From: an uncultured Flavobacteriales bacterium
Lineage (GTDB): Bacteria > Bacteroidota > Bacteroidia > Flavobacteriales > Schleiferiaceae
Direction: 5' to 3'
Length of the DNA stretch: 38,616 nucleotides
NCBI GenBank assembly: GCA_937929815.1
Contig: CALFUW010000067.1
Coordinates: forward strand, 1 to 38,616
Shown here piece after piece: positions 27,951 through 37,528 of this stretch (the stretch's first letter is position 1; every line of letters begins with the position of its first letter). A program made the translations under genes and the position numbers. The notes beneath the pieces were generated by a model. That model did no database searches and was not told the DNA's origin. It saw only the letters and a list, made by a program, of their open reading frames with translations.

Positions 27951-30900
27951 TTACATGGTTTTGGTTTTGACAATTTTCAAACCCAATTTATTTTTCAATC
28001 CATTGAGCAGGTACACCATCACGGGCACAATGATCAGAGTCAAAAAAGTCGCAAAAGTCAAGCCATAAATCACGGTCCAGCTCATTGGCCCCCAGAAAGC
28101 CACATTATCTCCACCAAAATATATGTTTGGATTGTATTCCGTAAATAGAGTAAAAAAATCAATATTCATCCCCGTAGCCAAGGGAAGAAGACCAAGTATA
28201 GTGGTGATGGCTGTTAGCAAAACGGGGCGAAGACGTTTTTTGCCGGCTTCAACAATGGAGTCATGAATCTCTTTTATAGACAGTCGGTCATTGGGATTTA
28301 GTCCAAGGGCTTTTTTACGGCGTGCCATGATCAAATTGGTGTAGTCGATGAGAACTATGGCATTATTTACAACAACACCGGCCAAAGATATAATACCGAT
28401 CATTGTAAGAATAATTACAAAATCCTGGCGGAAAATGACCAATCCAAGAAAAACCCCTATGAGCGAAAAAATGACACTTACCATAATGATAAGAGGAGTG
28501 GACGCAGAATTAAACTGAGCAACCAGAATCAAGAAAATGATGAATACAGCGATCAGGAGGGCTTTTGAGAGAAATCCAAGTTCTTTGGCCTGCTTCTCCT
28601 GCTCACCTGTAAACTCTATGGTAATGTCTTCCGGTAATTCATAGGTGGTGAGCAGGCGTTTGATTTTTTGGACGGTAGCCGTAGCATTGACCCCTTCCAA
28701 TACATTAGAGGTAAGGGTAACTGTACGCTTCAGGTCGCTGCGCTTGACAGACGAAAAGGTACTGGACTTGACCGGATATGCCACAGCGGATATAGGAACC
28801 TGTTTGATCTTACCGGAGGCCTGATCTCGGAAGGTAATGCGGGTATCCATAAGTTTGTCGAGGTCATAACGGTATTCATCTTTAAAGCGGATATTGATCG
28901 GATAGTCATCGTTTCCTTCTTTAAATGTACTGACTTCACGGCCGAAGAGGGCAGTGCGAAGCGCATCACCTATTTGATATGTAGAGATGCCAAGGGTTTT
29001 GGCTTTAGTCCTGTCTACGATGATCGGAAGCTCAGGTTTAGCTCGATCCACATCGATGGTAAGCTCTTCTATTCCGTAGATATTTGCATTGTCAATAAAC
29101 ACTTTAATGGCCTCAGCTTCAGCTACAAGCTGTTCATAGTTTTCTCCCGAGAGCTCAATACTGATGGGTGCTCCGGCAGGTGGCCCCTGGCGGTCTTTGC
29201 TCACGGTGATTTGAGCGCCGGCCATAATGCGCAGTTCTTCGCGTATATCCTCGAGCACATCGGAGGTTCGTACTCCACGTCTGTATTTTGTCTCTACAAA
29301 ATCGACAGTAATCTTTGACTTATGAGGAGTAGCTGCCTGTGAAGATCCTTCATTGGGATTGTTTGCACCTTTACCTACTTGGGAAATAATACTGGAAATT
29401 AAAAAGTTGTACGTAGTGTCAAGCCCGTCTTCGGTTTTTTCTGTCACGATGTAGCGGTTGTATATATTTTTCAGGAGCTCCTCTATCTGTAGGGTAAATT
29501 GGTTTGTCGTTTCAACATCGGTACCTATGGGGAGTTCTACGTAGATCTCTGCTCTGTTGGGCTCATTTACCGGGAAGAACTGTACTTTGGGCGGAAACAG
29601 CCCGATAAGGGCAAAACTTACTATTAGCAAAACGATTGTTCCCACAAAAAAATATGCTGGATTTCGACCTCTCAGAGCAAATTTCAGGAGAGCTTCGTAG
29701 TTTTCTTCAAGTCGTGGCAGCAAATTATCCTGAAACACCTTTGAGAGAGGCATTAGAATTTTATAGTTAAATGGAGCGATTAAACCAATCAAAATGAATA
29801 GGTTACCCACCCAGAAAACTTTTGATACCAGAAAGAATGTGCCAATGAAGACCATTACTGCCGTAAACCTCCACACTTTTTTCATATTAGGTTTATCTTC
29901 AGTGAGCTTCATGTACACAGAGGTCAATACTGGATTGATAACCAGTGCCACAAAGAGCGAGGAGCCAAGGACGATCATCAGCGTGATGGGCAAATATTTC
30001 ATAAATTCACCAAAAATACCCGGCCAGAAAGCCAGGGGTATAAATGCCGCCACTGTAGTAGCCGTAGAGGCGATGATGGCCACTGCAACCTCTCCTACGC
30101 CTTCCTTAGCCGCGCGGATAAGTGGTTTGCCTTCGGACAAAAGTCTGAAGATGTTTTCTACAACGACTATTCCGTTGTCTACAAGCATTCCCAGAGCAAG
30201 TACAAGCGAAAAAAGCACAATGGTATTGAGCGTCACACCTAATACGCTGAGCACCATAAAGCTAATCAGCATACTGAGAGGGATAGCAATCCCTACAAAA
30301 AGCGCATTGCGAAGGCCCATAAAAAACATGAGCACCGCTACGACGAGGATGACTCCGAATATAATGGAATTTTCAAGTTCCGCTACCTGATTTCGCGTAC
30401 GATCACTTTGATCATTGGTAATGGAGATATTTAGATTTTCAGGAAAATATTTCTCACGGGCCTCATCGATGATGTCGTTGATTTTATCTGATACTATGAT
30501 CAGATTTTCACCACTTCGCTTCATCACATCGAGCATGACTACAGGATTACCGAATTCGCGTGCGTATGATTCCTTTTCAACCTCGCCAAAATATATGTCA
30601 GCAATGTCCTGCAAGTACACGACCTCTGCATTTTCGTATTTTACGATGATGCGCCCAACTTCTGCGGGCTCTTTAAACTCTCCGACTACACGAATATTTC
30701 TCCGATATCCGTCAACCAGAAAGTCACCAGCAGCCACGGAGACGTTTTCACCACGGATGGCATTGGCTATGTCATCAAAAGAAAGGTTAAGCAACTCGAG
30801 CTTTTGCTGATCCAGGCTGATCCTGAGTTCCTTATCGTCCATTCCCCGGATTTCGACTTTTGATACCTCAGGAAGGGCCTCAATTTTCTCCTCGAGGTAT

Positions 30901-31412
30901 TCGGCAAATTGCTTAAGCTGATCGGGGGAAAATTCACCACTGAGATTGATGTTGAGCACGGGAATTAGTTCGGCAAAGTTTAGCTCAAACACATTGGGTT
31001 CTGCTGGAAGGTCCTTAGGGAAGTCTTTGTCGCTTCGGGCAAGATCCACTTTGTCCTTCACCTTTCGGAGGGCTTCTTCTGGTGTCACTTTAAAGTCAAA
31101 CTTGACCTGAATAGTGGAATACCCCTGAGTAGAGGTAGAATTGATCTCTTCGATACCCGAAATAGAGTTGATTTCCTTCTCCAAAGGGCGGGTTACGAGC
31201 TTTTCGATATCTACGGGAGAATATCCGGGATAAAATGTACCAACATAAATCTCCGGGCTTACGATCTCGGGAAAGGTCTCTGAAGGCATGCTCCGATATG
31301 CCAAAATTCCGGCCACAAAAAGAATAAACGTGAGAACGAAAATTGTGGTTTTATTGTCGACCGATAGCGAACTCAGTCTGAACTCCTTTTTGATTACACC
31401 CTTCGTTTCCAT
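27951..31412 (-). CDS. RND efflux transporter inner-membrane subunit (AcrB/HAE family)
   Basis: 1153 aa; SVDNKTTIFVLTFILFVAGILAYRSMPSETFPEI, GMLVDNGIVVVENIFR, GVVVNNAIVLIDYTN. Confidence 0.95.
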   Translation of the reverse strand: METKGVIKKEFRLSSLSVDNKTTIFVLTFILFVAGILAYRSMPSETFPEIVSPEIYVGTFYPGYSPVDIEKLVTRPLEKEINSISGIEEINSTSTQGYSTIQVKFDFKVTPEEALRKVKDKVDLARSDKDFPKDLPAEPNVFELNFAELIPVLNINLSGEFSPDQLKQFAEYLEEKIEALPEVSKVEIRGMDDKELRISLDQQKLELLNLSFDDIANAIRGENVSVAAGDFLVDGYRRNIRVVGEFKEPAEVGRIIVKYENAEVVYLQDIADIYFGEVEKESYAREFGNPVVMLDVMKRSGENLIIVSDKINDIIDEAREKYFPENLNISITNDQSDRTRNQVAELENSIIFGVILVVAVLMFFMGLRNALFVGIAIPLSMLISFMVLSVLGVTLNTIVLFSLVLALGMLVDNGIVVVENIFRLLSEGKPLIRAAKEGVGEVAVAIIASTATTVAAFIPLAFWPGIFGEFMKYLPITLMIVLGSSLFVALVINPVLTSVYMKLTEDKPNMKKVWRFTAVMVFIGTFFLVSKVFWVGNLFILIGLIAPFNYKILMPLSKVFQDNLLPRLEENYEALLKFALRGRNPAYFFVGTIVLLIVSFALIGLFPPKVQFFPVNEPNRAEIYVELPIGTDVETTNQFTLQIEELLKNIYNRYIVTEKTEDGLDTTYNFLISSIISQVGKGANNPNEGSSQAATPHKSKITVDFVETKYRRGVRTSDVLEDIREELRIMAGAQITVSKDRQGPPAGAPISIELSGENYEQLVAEAEAIKVFIDNANIYGIEELTIDVDRAKPELPIIVDRTKAKTLGISTYQIGDALRTALFGREVSTFKEGNDDYPINIRFKDEYRYDLDKLMDTRITFRDQASGKIKQVPISAVAYPVKSSTFSSVKRSDLKRTVTLTSNVLEGVNATATVQKIKRLLTTYELPEDITIEFTGEQEKQAKELGFLSKALLIAVFIIFLILVAQFNSASTPLIIMVSVIFSLIGVFLGLVIFRQDFVIILTMIGIISLAGVVVNNAIVLIDYTNLIMARRKKALGLNPNDRLSIKEIHDSIVEAGKKRLRPVLLTAITTILGLLPLATGMNIDFFTLFTEYNPNIYFGGDNVAFWGPMSWTVIYGLTFATFLTLIIVPVMVYLLNGLKNKLGLKIVKTKTM

Positions 31413-31418
31413 ACGGCA

Positions 31419-32585
31419 TCAGGCATTTAATTCTGTATTGTCAACTATTCGAACCCTCTGATCATCCTTTACGTTTCGCGAGCCTTTGTCGATAAGAATG
31501 GAATTTGGCTCCAGACCCTCAAGAATTTCAGTGAAATTTCGGTACGATTTACCAGACCTGACATTCACTTTCCGGGCTACCCCCAGAGAATTTCCAGTTT
31601 TTTGCAGCGTCAGTACATAATCATTGCCGAAAGGATCTTGCTGAATCAATCGCGTCGGTACAACAAGCGCATTTGTATTTTCATAATCTTTAATCATTAT
31701 GGGAACCAATGTATTAGGGAGTAGCCTAACGGAATTGTCCAACAATTCGAGGCGGACTTTGAAGGTTCGGTTGGTTGGATTGATAAATTTTGATATAGAG
31801 GTAACTTGAGCCTCGATGGTAGAGTCTGAATTTGGCACCGTCACCTTGGCTACGTATCCGGGTCTGAGGGTAGCAGAATAATTTTCAGATACTTCTCCCT
31901 CGATGTAGATCTGATCGAGATTGATCAACCTCAGAAGCTGTGATTGAGGCCCGACAAGCTGACCAACTTTTGGAAAAATTTCGTCTACTACCCCATCAAA
32001 GGGAGCTCTTACCACCGTTTGATTGTATTGGACCTGAAGGGTCTTCAGCCTGCTTTCCAGTGCTTCTTTATTGTTTTTGGCCTGTAGGTATTGAAGTTCG
32101 GAGCCGACTTTTTGTTCCCAAAGTCGTTTTTGCTTTTCATAGACAGATGACGCCAGCTCGAGTTGTGTTTTTACTTCATTTATATTGCTAAGTAAGAGTG
32201 ATGCATCGAGTTGGATCAGGGGTTGTCCGCGCACAACTTTTTGACCTGTCTTTACAAGTACAGACGTGATTACCCCTCCAGTTTCTGGAAAAATCAAGGT
32301 ATTCTTGTCCGCCCCCACTGTGCCATACACTTCGATAAAGTGCTCAAATACCATAGGTTTAACTTCATAGGTAGTCACGGTGTAAAACCTAGCTGTGGTA
32401 TCGAGATCTGCAATTCGCTCATTGACTTCGCTCAGGAGCAAATTGCTTTTTTCAATGATTTTGTAGAGGGAGTCACGCTGTTGATAGAGCGCTGCCAGAG
32501 TAGGATCGGCGGTATTTTCGCGATTTTTGCTACCGCATGCTGAGACTACAAGTGTGATGAACAGGACTGCTGTACTGGTTTTCAT
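31419..32585 (-). CDS. RND efflux periplasmic adaptor (MFP/HlyD family) lipoprotein
   Basis: Met at 32585 gives MKTSTAVLFITLVVSACGSKN (lipobox); VVRGQPLIQLDASLL, VVRAPFDGVVDEIFPKVGQLVGP. The track start at 32642 lies inside tolC. Confidence 0.92.
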   Translation of the reverse strand: MKTSTAVLFITLVVSACGSKNRENTADPTLAALYQQRDSLYKIIEKSNLLLSEVNERIADLDTTARFYTVTTYEVKPMVFEHFIEVYGTVGADKNTLIFPETGGVITSVLVKTGQKVVRGQPLIQLDASLLLSNINEVKTQLELASSVYEKQKRLWEQKVGSELQYLQAKNNKEALESRLKTLQVQYNQTVVRAPFDGVVDEIFPKVGQLVGPQSQLLRLINLDQIYIEGEVSENYSATLRPGYVAKVTVPNSDSTIEAQVTSISKFINPTNRTFKVRLELLDNSVRLLPNTLVPIMIKDYENTNALVVPTRLIQQDPFGNDYVLTLQKTGNSLGVARKVNVRSGKSYRNFTEILEGLEPNSILIDKGSRNVKDDQRVRIVDNTELNA

Positions 32586-32589
32586 TCTT

Positions 32590-33942
32590 TTAATTATTAT
32601 AATTTCCCAAGATTTTATTAAGTGCTGAATACGAATTGACAAGCAATGTCATGGCCTGTACATAGGAGCTTTGTGCTTCGATGAGCTGATTCTCAGCCTG
32701 TGTGAGATCAAAACTTCCAGCCACGCCCTCGCGGTATTTGAATAGGGTTTTTTCTCTTACACGGAAGGCTGTGTTTAGGTTTTTCCGTCGTACCCTCAAA
32801 TTGGACAGCGCAAATTCAAATTCGTTTTTAGTCCTGTTATATTCCACTGCCTTGCTGTCTTCTACCTGTCTTTTGGCATTTTGGACTCTCAGTAGATCCA
32901 ACCTTGCCTTTGAGGTTTTGGCATATCGGTCAAAGCCTGTAAAAATGTTCCAGTTTACACCTGCACCGAATATAGTGACAGGAACCCAGAACTGATTGAA
33001 ATCAAACATTTTAAATTCATTTCCGAAAGCATTTTGCTGATGGGTTGCAAATGCAGTGACTGATGGTAAATAGGACATCTGATAGCGCTTCAGCTGAAGG
33101 CGGGCGGCCTGCTCCTGCAGTAAGATTCCCCTGTACTCATAGTCTTGCAGGAGGTCATAAGGTTTTGACAATAGATTATAAGCATTGGCATCAATGGTTT
33201 CAAATGCTTCAAGCCCATCGGTAAGTTCAATGTTTTCGTCCAGAGATATTCCCATTTGCAATTTCAGCAGCATCATGGCCACATCGAGTTGACGGCGAGT
33301 GTTGTCTAGCTGAGTGGATACGGTATTGACCAAAATATCGAGCTGATCTACGTCTTGCTCCTCAATAAATCCCTCGTCATACAATTTGCGATTGTCGCTG
33401 TAAATTTTTTGGAGCACTTTGAGGTTGTCTTCCAGTATTTGGATCAGTTCTTTGGTCATCACCACAGATCCATACGACCGTGTAATATTGTCTATTACTT
33501 CGACTTTGGAAATGTTTACATCATTTCTAGCCAGATCTTTGAATACCCTGGTGGCCATTAGTGCCACAATGTACGATCCATCAAAAATCAGCTGAGATGC
33601 CTGCAGACCATAGATACTCTGGTGAGGCACACCAAACTGAACGAGCACGAAGTCTACTCCTTCAGGAGGATTAGGGAGCAAAATAGCAGGAAGGGGGGTC
33701 TGGGGTATCTGTGCATTGTACTGATGCCTGGCTTCTGCAGAGATTTGAGGAAGTCCCAGGGCTGCTGTTTCTGTGATCGTTTTTTTAGCTTTCTCTAACT
33801 CAAGTTGTTTATCCTTTATTGAATAAGAATGCTCCAGGGCATATGCTCTGGCTTCCTGAAGCGAAAATTTCAGCTGGGCAAACATCCCTGTCGGAAGAGC
33901 CAGCATACTTATACAAAACAGGCGGATTTTTTGGCAAGTCAT
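32590..33942 (-). CDS. TolC family outer-membrane efflux protein
   Basis: 450 aa; signal peptide, LKFSLQEARAYALEHSYSIKDKQLELEKAKKTITETAALGLPQISAEA, YREGVAGSFDLTQAENQLIEAQSSYVQA. Confidence 0.93.
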   Translation of the reverse strand: MTCQKIRLFCISMLALPTGMFAQLKFSLQEARAYALEHSYSIKDKQLELEKAKKTITETAALGLPQISAEARHQYNAQIPQTPLPAILLPNPPEGVDFVLVQFGVPHQSIYGLQASQLIFDGSYIVALMATRVFKDLARNDVNISKVEVIDNITRSYGSVVMTKELIQILEDNLKVLQKIYSDNRKLYDEGFIEEQDVDQLDILVNTVSTQLDNTRRQLDVAMMLLKLQMGISLDENIELTDGLEAFETIDANAYNLLSKPYDLLQDYEYRGILLQEQAARLQLKRYQMSYLPSVTAFATHQQNAFGNEFKMFDFNQFWVPVTIFGAGVNWNIFTGFDRYAKTSKARLDLLRVQNAKRQVEDSKAVEYNRTKNEFEFALSNLRVRRKNLNTAFRVREKTLFKYREGVAGSFDLTQAENQLIEAQSSYVQAMTLLVNSYSALNKILGNYNN

Positions 33943-34604
33943 GGCGTTGGTTTGACATATTTTGATTCCAGATATTCAAGTCCTTTTTTAGAAGCAATAC
34001 CGCGAATGTGGTAAATCAGAGCCTCCCGCGTTAGTTTATCCCAGTCAAAATCATTGACAGGAAAGTAATTTTCATCCATGATCATAAGTATTCTACTGTA
34101 GTAAAGATTTGCAATGATGTGTGTATCAAAATCATTTCTGTACCAACCTTGCTGACGGCCCTTTTGAAGATTAAGGGTAGTTACTTCCATAAAATTTTTG
34201 CGCTGGGCTTCCTTAATTTTAAAGAATGTCTCAGGATAGTATTTTCTGAGCTGAAATTGGATGCCTTGATGCTGCATTTTATTAAAATTGCGCATTCCCT
34301 CATCCAGGATAAAGAGTTCGTCTATAGGATTTTTTTCAGCTGGACATATTTTGCTGCAGAATTCTCTGATGTGGTCGATTACAAGATTTGCGCCTTTGTC
34401 TACAAGGTCGGCTTTATTTTTAAAATGCTTATACAAGGTCTTTTTAGAAATTCCCATTTCCCGGGCTACATCATCCATTGTGACGCTTCTGAGTCCAAAA
34501 CGACTAAACAGTACAATTGCGTTGGCCAGTATCTGACCATCCGGAGGAAGATTTTTAAGTAGCTCCACCGATGGAAAAAAACCTTGGTAATCCTGCTGGA
34601 TCAT
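33939..34604 (-). CDS. TetR/AcrR family transcriptional regulator
   Basis: 221 aa; HTH ILANAIVLFSRFGLRSVTMDDVAREMGISKKTLYKHFKNKADLV; ATGA overlap with tolC. Confidence 0.94.
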   Translation of the reverse strand: MIQQDYQGFFPSVELLKNLPPDGQILANAIVLFSRFGLRSVTMDDVAREMGISKKTLYKHFKNKADLVDKGANLVIDHIREFCSKICPAEKNPIDELFILDEGMRNFNKMQHQGIQFQLRKYYPETFFKIKEAQRKNFMEVTTLNLQKGRQQGWYRNDFDTHIIANLYYSRILMIMDENYFPVNDFDWDKLTREALIYHIRGIASKKGLEYLESKYVKPTP

Positions 34605-34647
34605 TGACTGTTTTTAAGTAAGCAAATTTCAATAGATAAAACTTAAA

Positions 34648-34675
34648 GGAAACGTTTATGTTTTATTTCGTTTCC
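34648..34675. promoter_or_regulatory. Putative operator: inverted repeat upstream of tetR
   Basis: GGAAACG-N14-CGTTTCC, 7-bp perfect arms, 44 bp upstream of the tetR start. Confidence 0.5.
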
Positions 34676-34791
34676 ATATTAACCATAATTTAATATTCAC
34701 TGAATTACTAACAATTTATTAAATCAAGATTTTTTGTAAACCTTCTATGAATTAATATTTTCAAATGTCTGTAATCTAATATTTTAATGCT

Positions 34792-35775
34792 ATGAAAAAC
34801 CTATTTATCCATGTATTCACATGGGCTTTAGTGAGTGCATTGTTAGTCGGATGTCGTAAAGATGACAACAAGCAAACAGATGATGAACAGAGGCAAAACA
34901 TTGTGCAGATTGCACAGGGCAATTCGGACTTCAGCATACTGGTTCAGGCTCTTACACGACCCGATTTGTCTACCAATTTTGCAGAGGTTCTTAGTGGACC
35001 GGGTCCATTCACCGTATTTGCACCGACCAATGCAGCGTTTCAAGCTTTGCTTGCGGAACTCGAAGTACCATCATTAAACGATATTCCGGCACCTGTTCTG
35101 GAAGCCGTGTTGACCTACCACGTCGTAGCTGGCAGTGTCCGTAGCAATGCGCTTTCAGATGGTCAAGTGGTCACGACGTTAAACAATGGTACTTTTACGG
35201 TCAATACTCAAGGTGGCGTGCGAATCACCGATGCCAATGGGCGCATCGCCAATGTCATACAAGCAGACATCATCGCATCCAACGGGGTAATCCATGCAAT
35301 TGATAAGGTTATTCTTCCAGAGCTGGGCCAAGGTGCTGAGCCAAATATTGTGCAGATAGCTCTTGACAATCCAGATTTCAGCATTTTGGTGCAAGCGCTT
35401 ACTCGTCCGGATCTAAGTTTAGACTTTGTTAGTATTTTAAGCGGTGAAGGTCCTTTTACTGTCTTTGCTCCGACCAATGCAGCCTTTCAGGATTTACTCA
35501 CTGAGCTCAACCTCTCTTCTCTAAATGATATCCCAGCTGCCACACTCGAAGCTGTACTTCAATATCACGTCGTATCCGGCAAGGTCAAGAGCTCAGATCT
35601 GACCAACGGACAGGTTGTTACCACACTACAGACAGGGACTTTTACAGTCAATACTCAAGGTGGGGTCACTATCACAGATGCCAATCAGCGCACAGCCAGT
35701 GTCATACAAGCCGATATAGTAGCTTCCAATGGAGTCATTCACGTAATAAACAAGGTTATACTCCCGACACTCTGA
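34792..35775 (+). CDS. Fasciclin (FAS1) domain lipoprotein with two tandem FAS1 domains
   Basis: 327 aa; lipobox ALLVGC; two FAS1 copies with GPFTVFAPTNAAFQ, LEAVLxYHVV and ASNGVIHxIxKVILP. Confidence 0.95.
   Translation: MKNLFIHVFTWALVSALLVGCRKDDNKQTDDEQRQNIVQIAQGNSDFSILVQALTRPDLSTNFAEVLSGPGPFTVFAPTNAAFQALLAELEVPSLNDIPAPVLEAVLTYHVVAGSVRSNALSDGQVVTTLNNGTFTVNTQGGVRITDANGRIANVIQADIIASNGVIHAIDKVILPELGQGAEPNIVQIALDNPDFSILVQALTRPDLSLDFVSILSGEGPFTVFAPTNAAFQDLLTELNLSSLNDIPAATLEAVLQYHVVSGKVKSSDLTNGQVVTTLQTGTFTVNTQGGVTITDANQRTASVIQADIVASNGVIHVINKVILPTL
34897..35325 (+). repeat. Intragenic duplication, copy 1 (FAS1 domain 1, 143 aa)
   Basis: NIVQIAQGNSDFSILVQALTRPDLS...VILPEL aligns without gaps to copy 2. 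Confidence 0.9.
35344..35772 (+). repeat. Intragenic duplication, copy 2 (FAS1 domain 2, 143 aa)
   Basis: NIVQIALDNPDFSILVQALTRPDLS...VILPTL; same length as copy 1, roughly three quarters identical by eye. Confidence 0.9.
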
Positions 35776-35793
35776 CAATCCTTTTCTTCTTTG

Positions 35794-35827
35794 AAAAAAG
35801 GCAGCCCGATTCCGGCTGCCTTTTTTT
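35794..35827 (+). terminator. Intrinsic terminator after the fasciclin gene
   Basis: aaaaaaggcagcc...ggctgccttttttt. Confidence 0.88.
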
Positions 35828-35943
35828 ATTGAATCAGTTAGAATTGTGACCCGGTAATTACTCCCAAAGCGAATTTGTTGTATTAATATTATTTGAATTT
35901 TGTTCATTTGCATCCTCAATTGAACTGAACTACAAGTAAAATT

Positions 35944-36969
35944 ATGGAGCGCCACATCTCAGCGGCCATCACTTCCATAGGTGGGTATGTACCGGAATTT
36001 AAACTTACCAACGAGCTTTTGGAGACCATGGTGGACACATCAGACGAGTGGATTACCACACGCACAGGCATCAAAGAGCGCCGAATACTTCAGGGTCAAG
36101 GTCTCGGAGTGTCATATATGGCTAAGAAAGCCATAGATGAATGTCTTCAAAAACGAGGTGTTGAAGGTAATGACCTCGATCTGGTCATCGTCGCAACGAC
36201 CACGCCTGATATGCCTGTAGCCGCTACAGCAGCGTATCTGTGCAGCGAGATTGGTGCCACAAATGCATTTGGGTATGACTTGCAGGCGGCCTGCTCAGGA
36301 TTTCTGTTCGGCCTTGCCACTGCATCCATGTTTATCGAAAGCGGGCGTTACAAAAAAGTCCTGCTGGTAGGTGGGGACAAAATGTCGTCCATCATCGACT
36401 ACACAGATCGCTCTACATGTGTCATTTTTGGAGACGGATGTGGGGCAGTGCTTCTGGAGCCCGACACCGAAGGATATGGAGTTCTGGATCACATTCTAAG
36501 AAGCGATGGAATCGGACGCGAATACCTGTATATCAAAGCCGGTGGCAGCATGTATCCTCCTACCAAAAGCACAGTAGAAAATCGGGAGCACTTTGTGCAC
36601 CAGGAAGGACAAACCGTATTCAAATTTGCCGTGACCAATATGGCAGAAGTGGCAGCCCAGATCATGGAAAGAAACCAACTTAGACCTGAGGATGTCGCCT
36701 GGCTTGTGCCACACCAGGCCAACAAGCGCATCATCGATGCCACGGCACGACGCATGAATCTGGACGACTCTAAAGTGATGATGAATATTCACCGCTATGG
36801 CAATACAACCAACGGAACCATTCCATTACTTCTCTGGGACTACGAATCCAAGCTGCGCAAGGGCGACAATCTGATCCTGGCTGCCTTCGGGGGTGGTTTT
36901 ACGTGGGGAGCAGTATATGTAAAATGGGCCTACGACGGGAGCAAGGTCGGCAAGCCCTTTGAAGAATAA
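35944..36969 (+). CDS. fabH: 3-oxoacyl-ACP synthase III (KAS III)
   Basis: 341 aa; DEWITTRTGIKERRI, DLQAACSGFLFGLATA (catalytic Cys), VPHQANKRIIDATARR, NIHRYGNTTNGTIPLLL. Confidence 0.97.
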   Translation: MERHISAAITSIGGYVPEFKLTNELLETMVDTSDEWITTRTGIKERRILQGQGLGVSYMAKKAIDECLQKRGVEGNDLDLVIVATTTPDMPVAATAAYLCSEIGATNAFGYDLQAACSGFLFGLATASMFIESGRYKKVLLVGGDKMSSIIDYTDRSTCVIFGDGCGAVLLEPDTEGYGVLDHILRSDGIGREYLYIKAGGSMYPPTKSTVENREHFVHQEGQTVFKFAVTNMAEVAAQIMERNQLRPEDVAWLVPHQANKRIIDATARRMNLDDSKVMMNIHRYGNTTNGTIPLLLWDYESKLRKGDNLILAAFGGGFTWGAVYVKWAYDGSKVGKPFEE

Positions 36970-37006
36970 TAAATTTTTAAATTAAAATACCAAAACCTAT
37001 CGATGT

Positions 37007-37495
37007 ATGGATCTGAAGGAAATTCAAAATCTGATAAAATTTGTTGCCCGCTCAGGTGCATCTGAAGTAAGTCTGGAAACCGAAGACTTCAAAATCACCA
37101 TTAAAACACATACCGGCATCACCTATCCGGTAGAGACTGCCCCGGTGGTCGCCCACACCGCCCCTATCCAGCAGGTTGTGGAAGTCCCTGCATCCGCACC
37201 GGCTGTAGCTGCCGAACCTCCTAAATCTGCTGCACCGGCCACTGACGAATCCAAATACCTGACCATCAAGTCACCCATGATCGGGACGTTCTACCGTAGG
37301 CCTGCCCCTGACAAACCTGCTTTTGTAGAAGTTGGTACTGAAATTAAAAAAGGTCAGGTCGTTTGCATCATTGAGGCGATGAAGCTTTTCAATGAAATTG
37401 AGTCGGAGATCGATGGCCGAATCGTCAAGGTATTGGTCGATGACCAGAAGCCGGTCGAATACGATCAGCCTCTCTTTTTGGTTGAGCCTCTGTAA
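37007..37495 (+). CDS. accB: Acetyl-CoA carboxylase biotin carboxyl carrier protein
   Basis: 162 aa; Ala/Pro-rich linker, SPMIGTFYRRPAPDKPAFVEVG, biotinylation motif CIIEAMKLFNEIE. Confidence 0.97.
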   Translation: MDLKEIQNLIKFVARSGASEVSLETEDFKITIKTHTGITYPVETAPVVAHTAPIQQVVEVPASAPAVAAEPPKSAAPATDESKYLTIKSPMIGTFYRRPAPDKPAFVEVGTEIKKGQVVCIIEAMKLFNEIESEIDGRIVKVLVDDQKPVEYDQPLFLVEPL

Positions 37496-37528
37496 AGTTG
37501 AACCATTTTAGAATCCAATTCGTACGAC

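Noticed and set aside
28668-30810. Long plus-strand ORFs (216, 198 and 131 aa) antisense to the RND transporter
   Set aside because: Shadow frames of a highly conserved 1153-aa CDS; no domain or promoter evidence.
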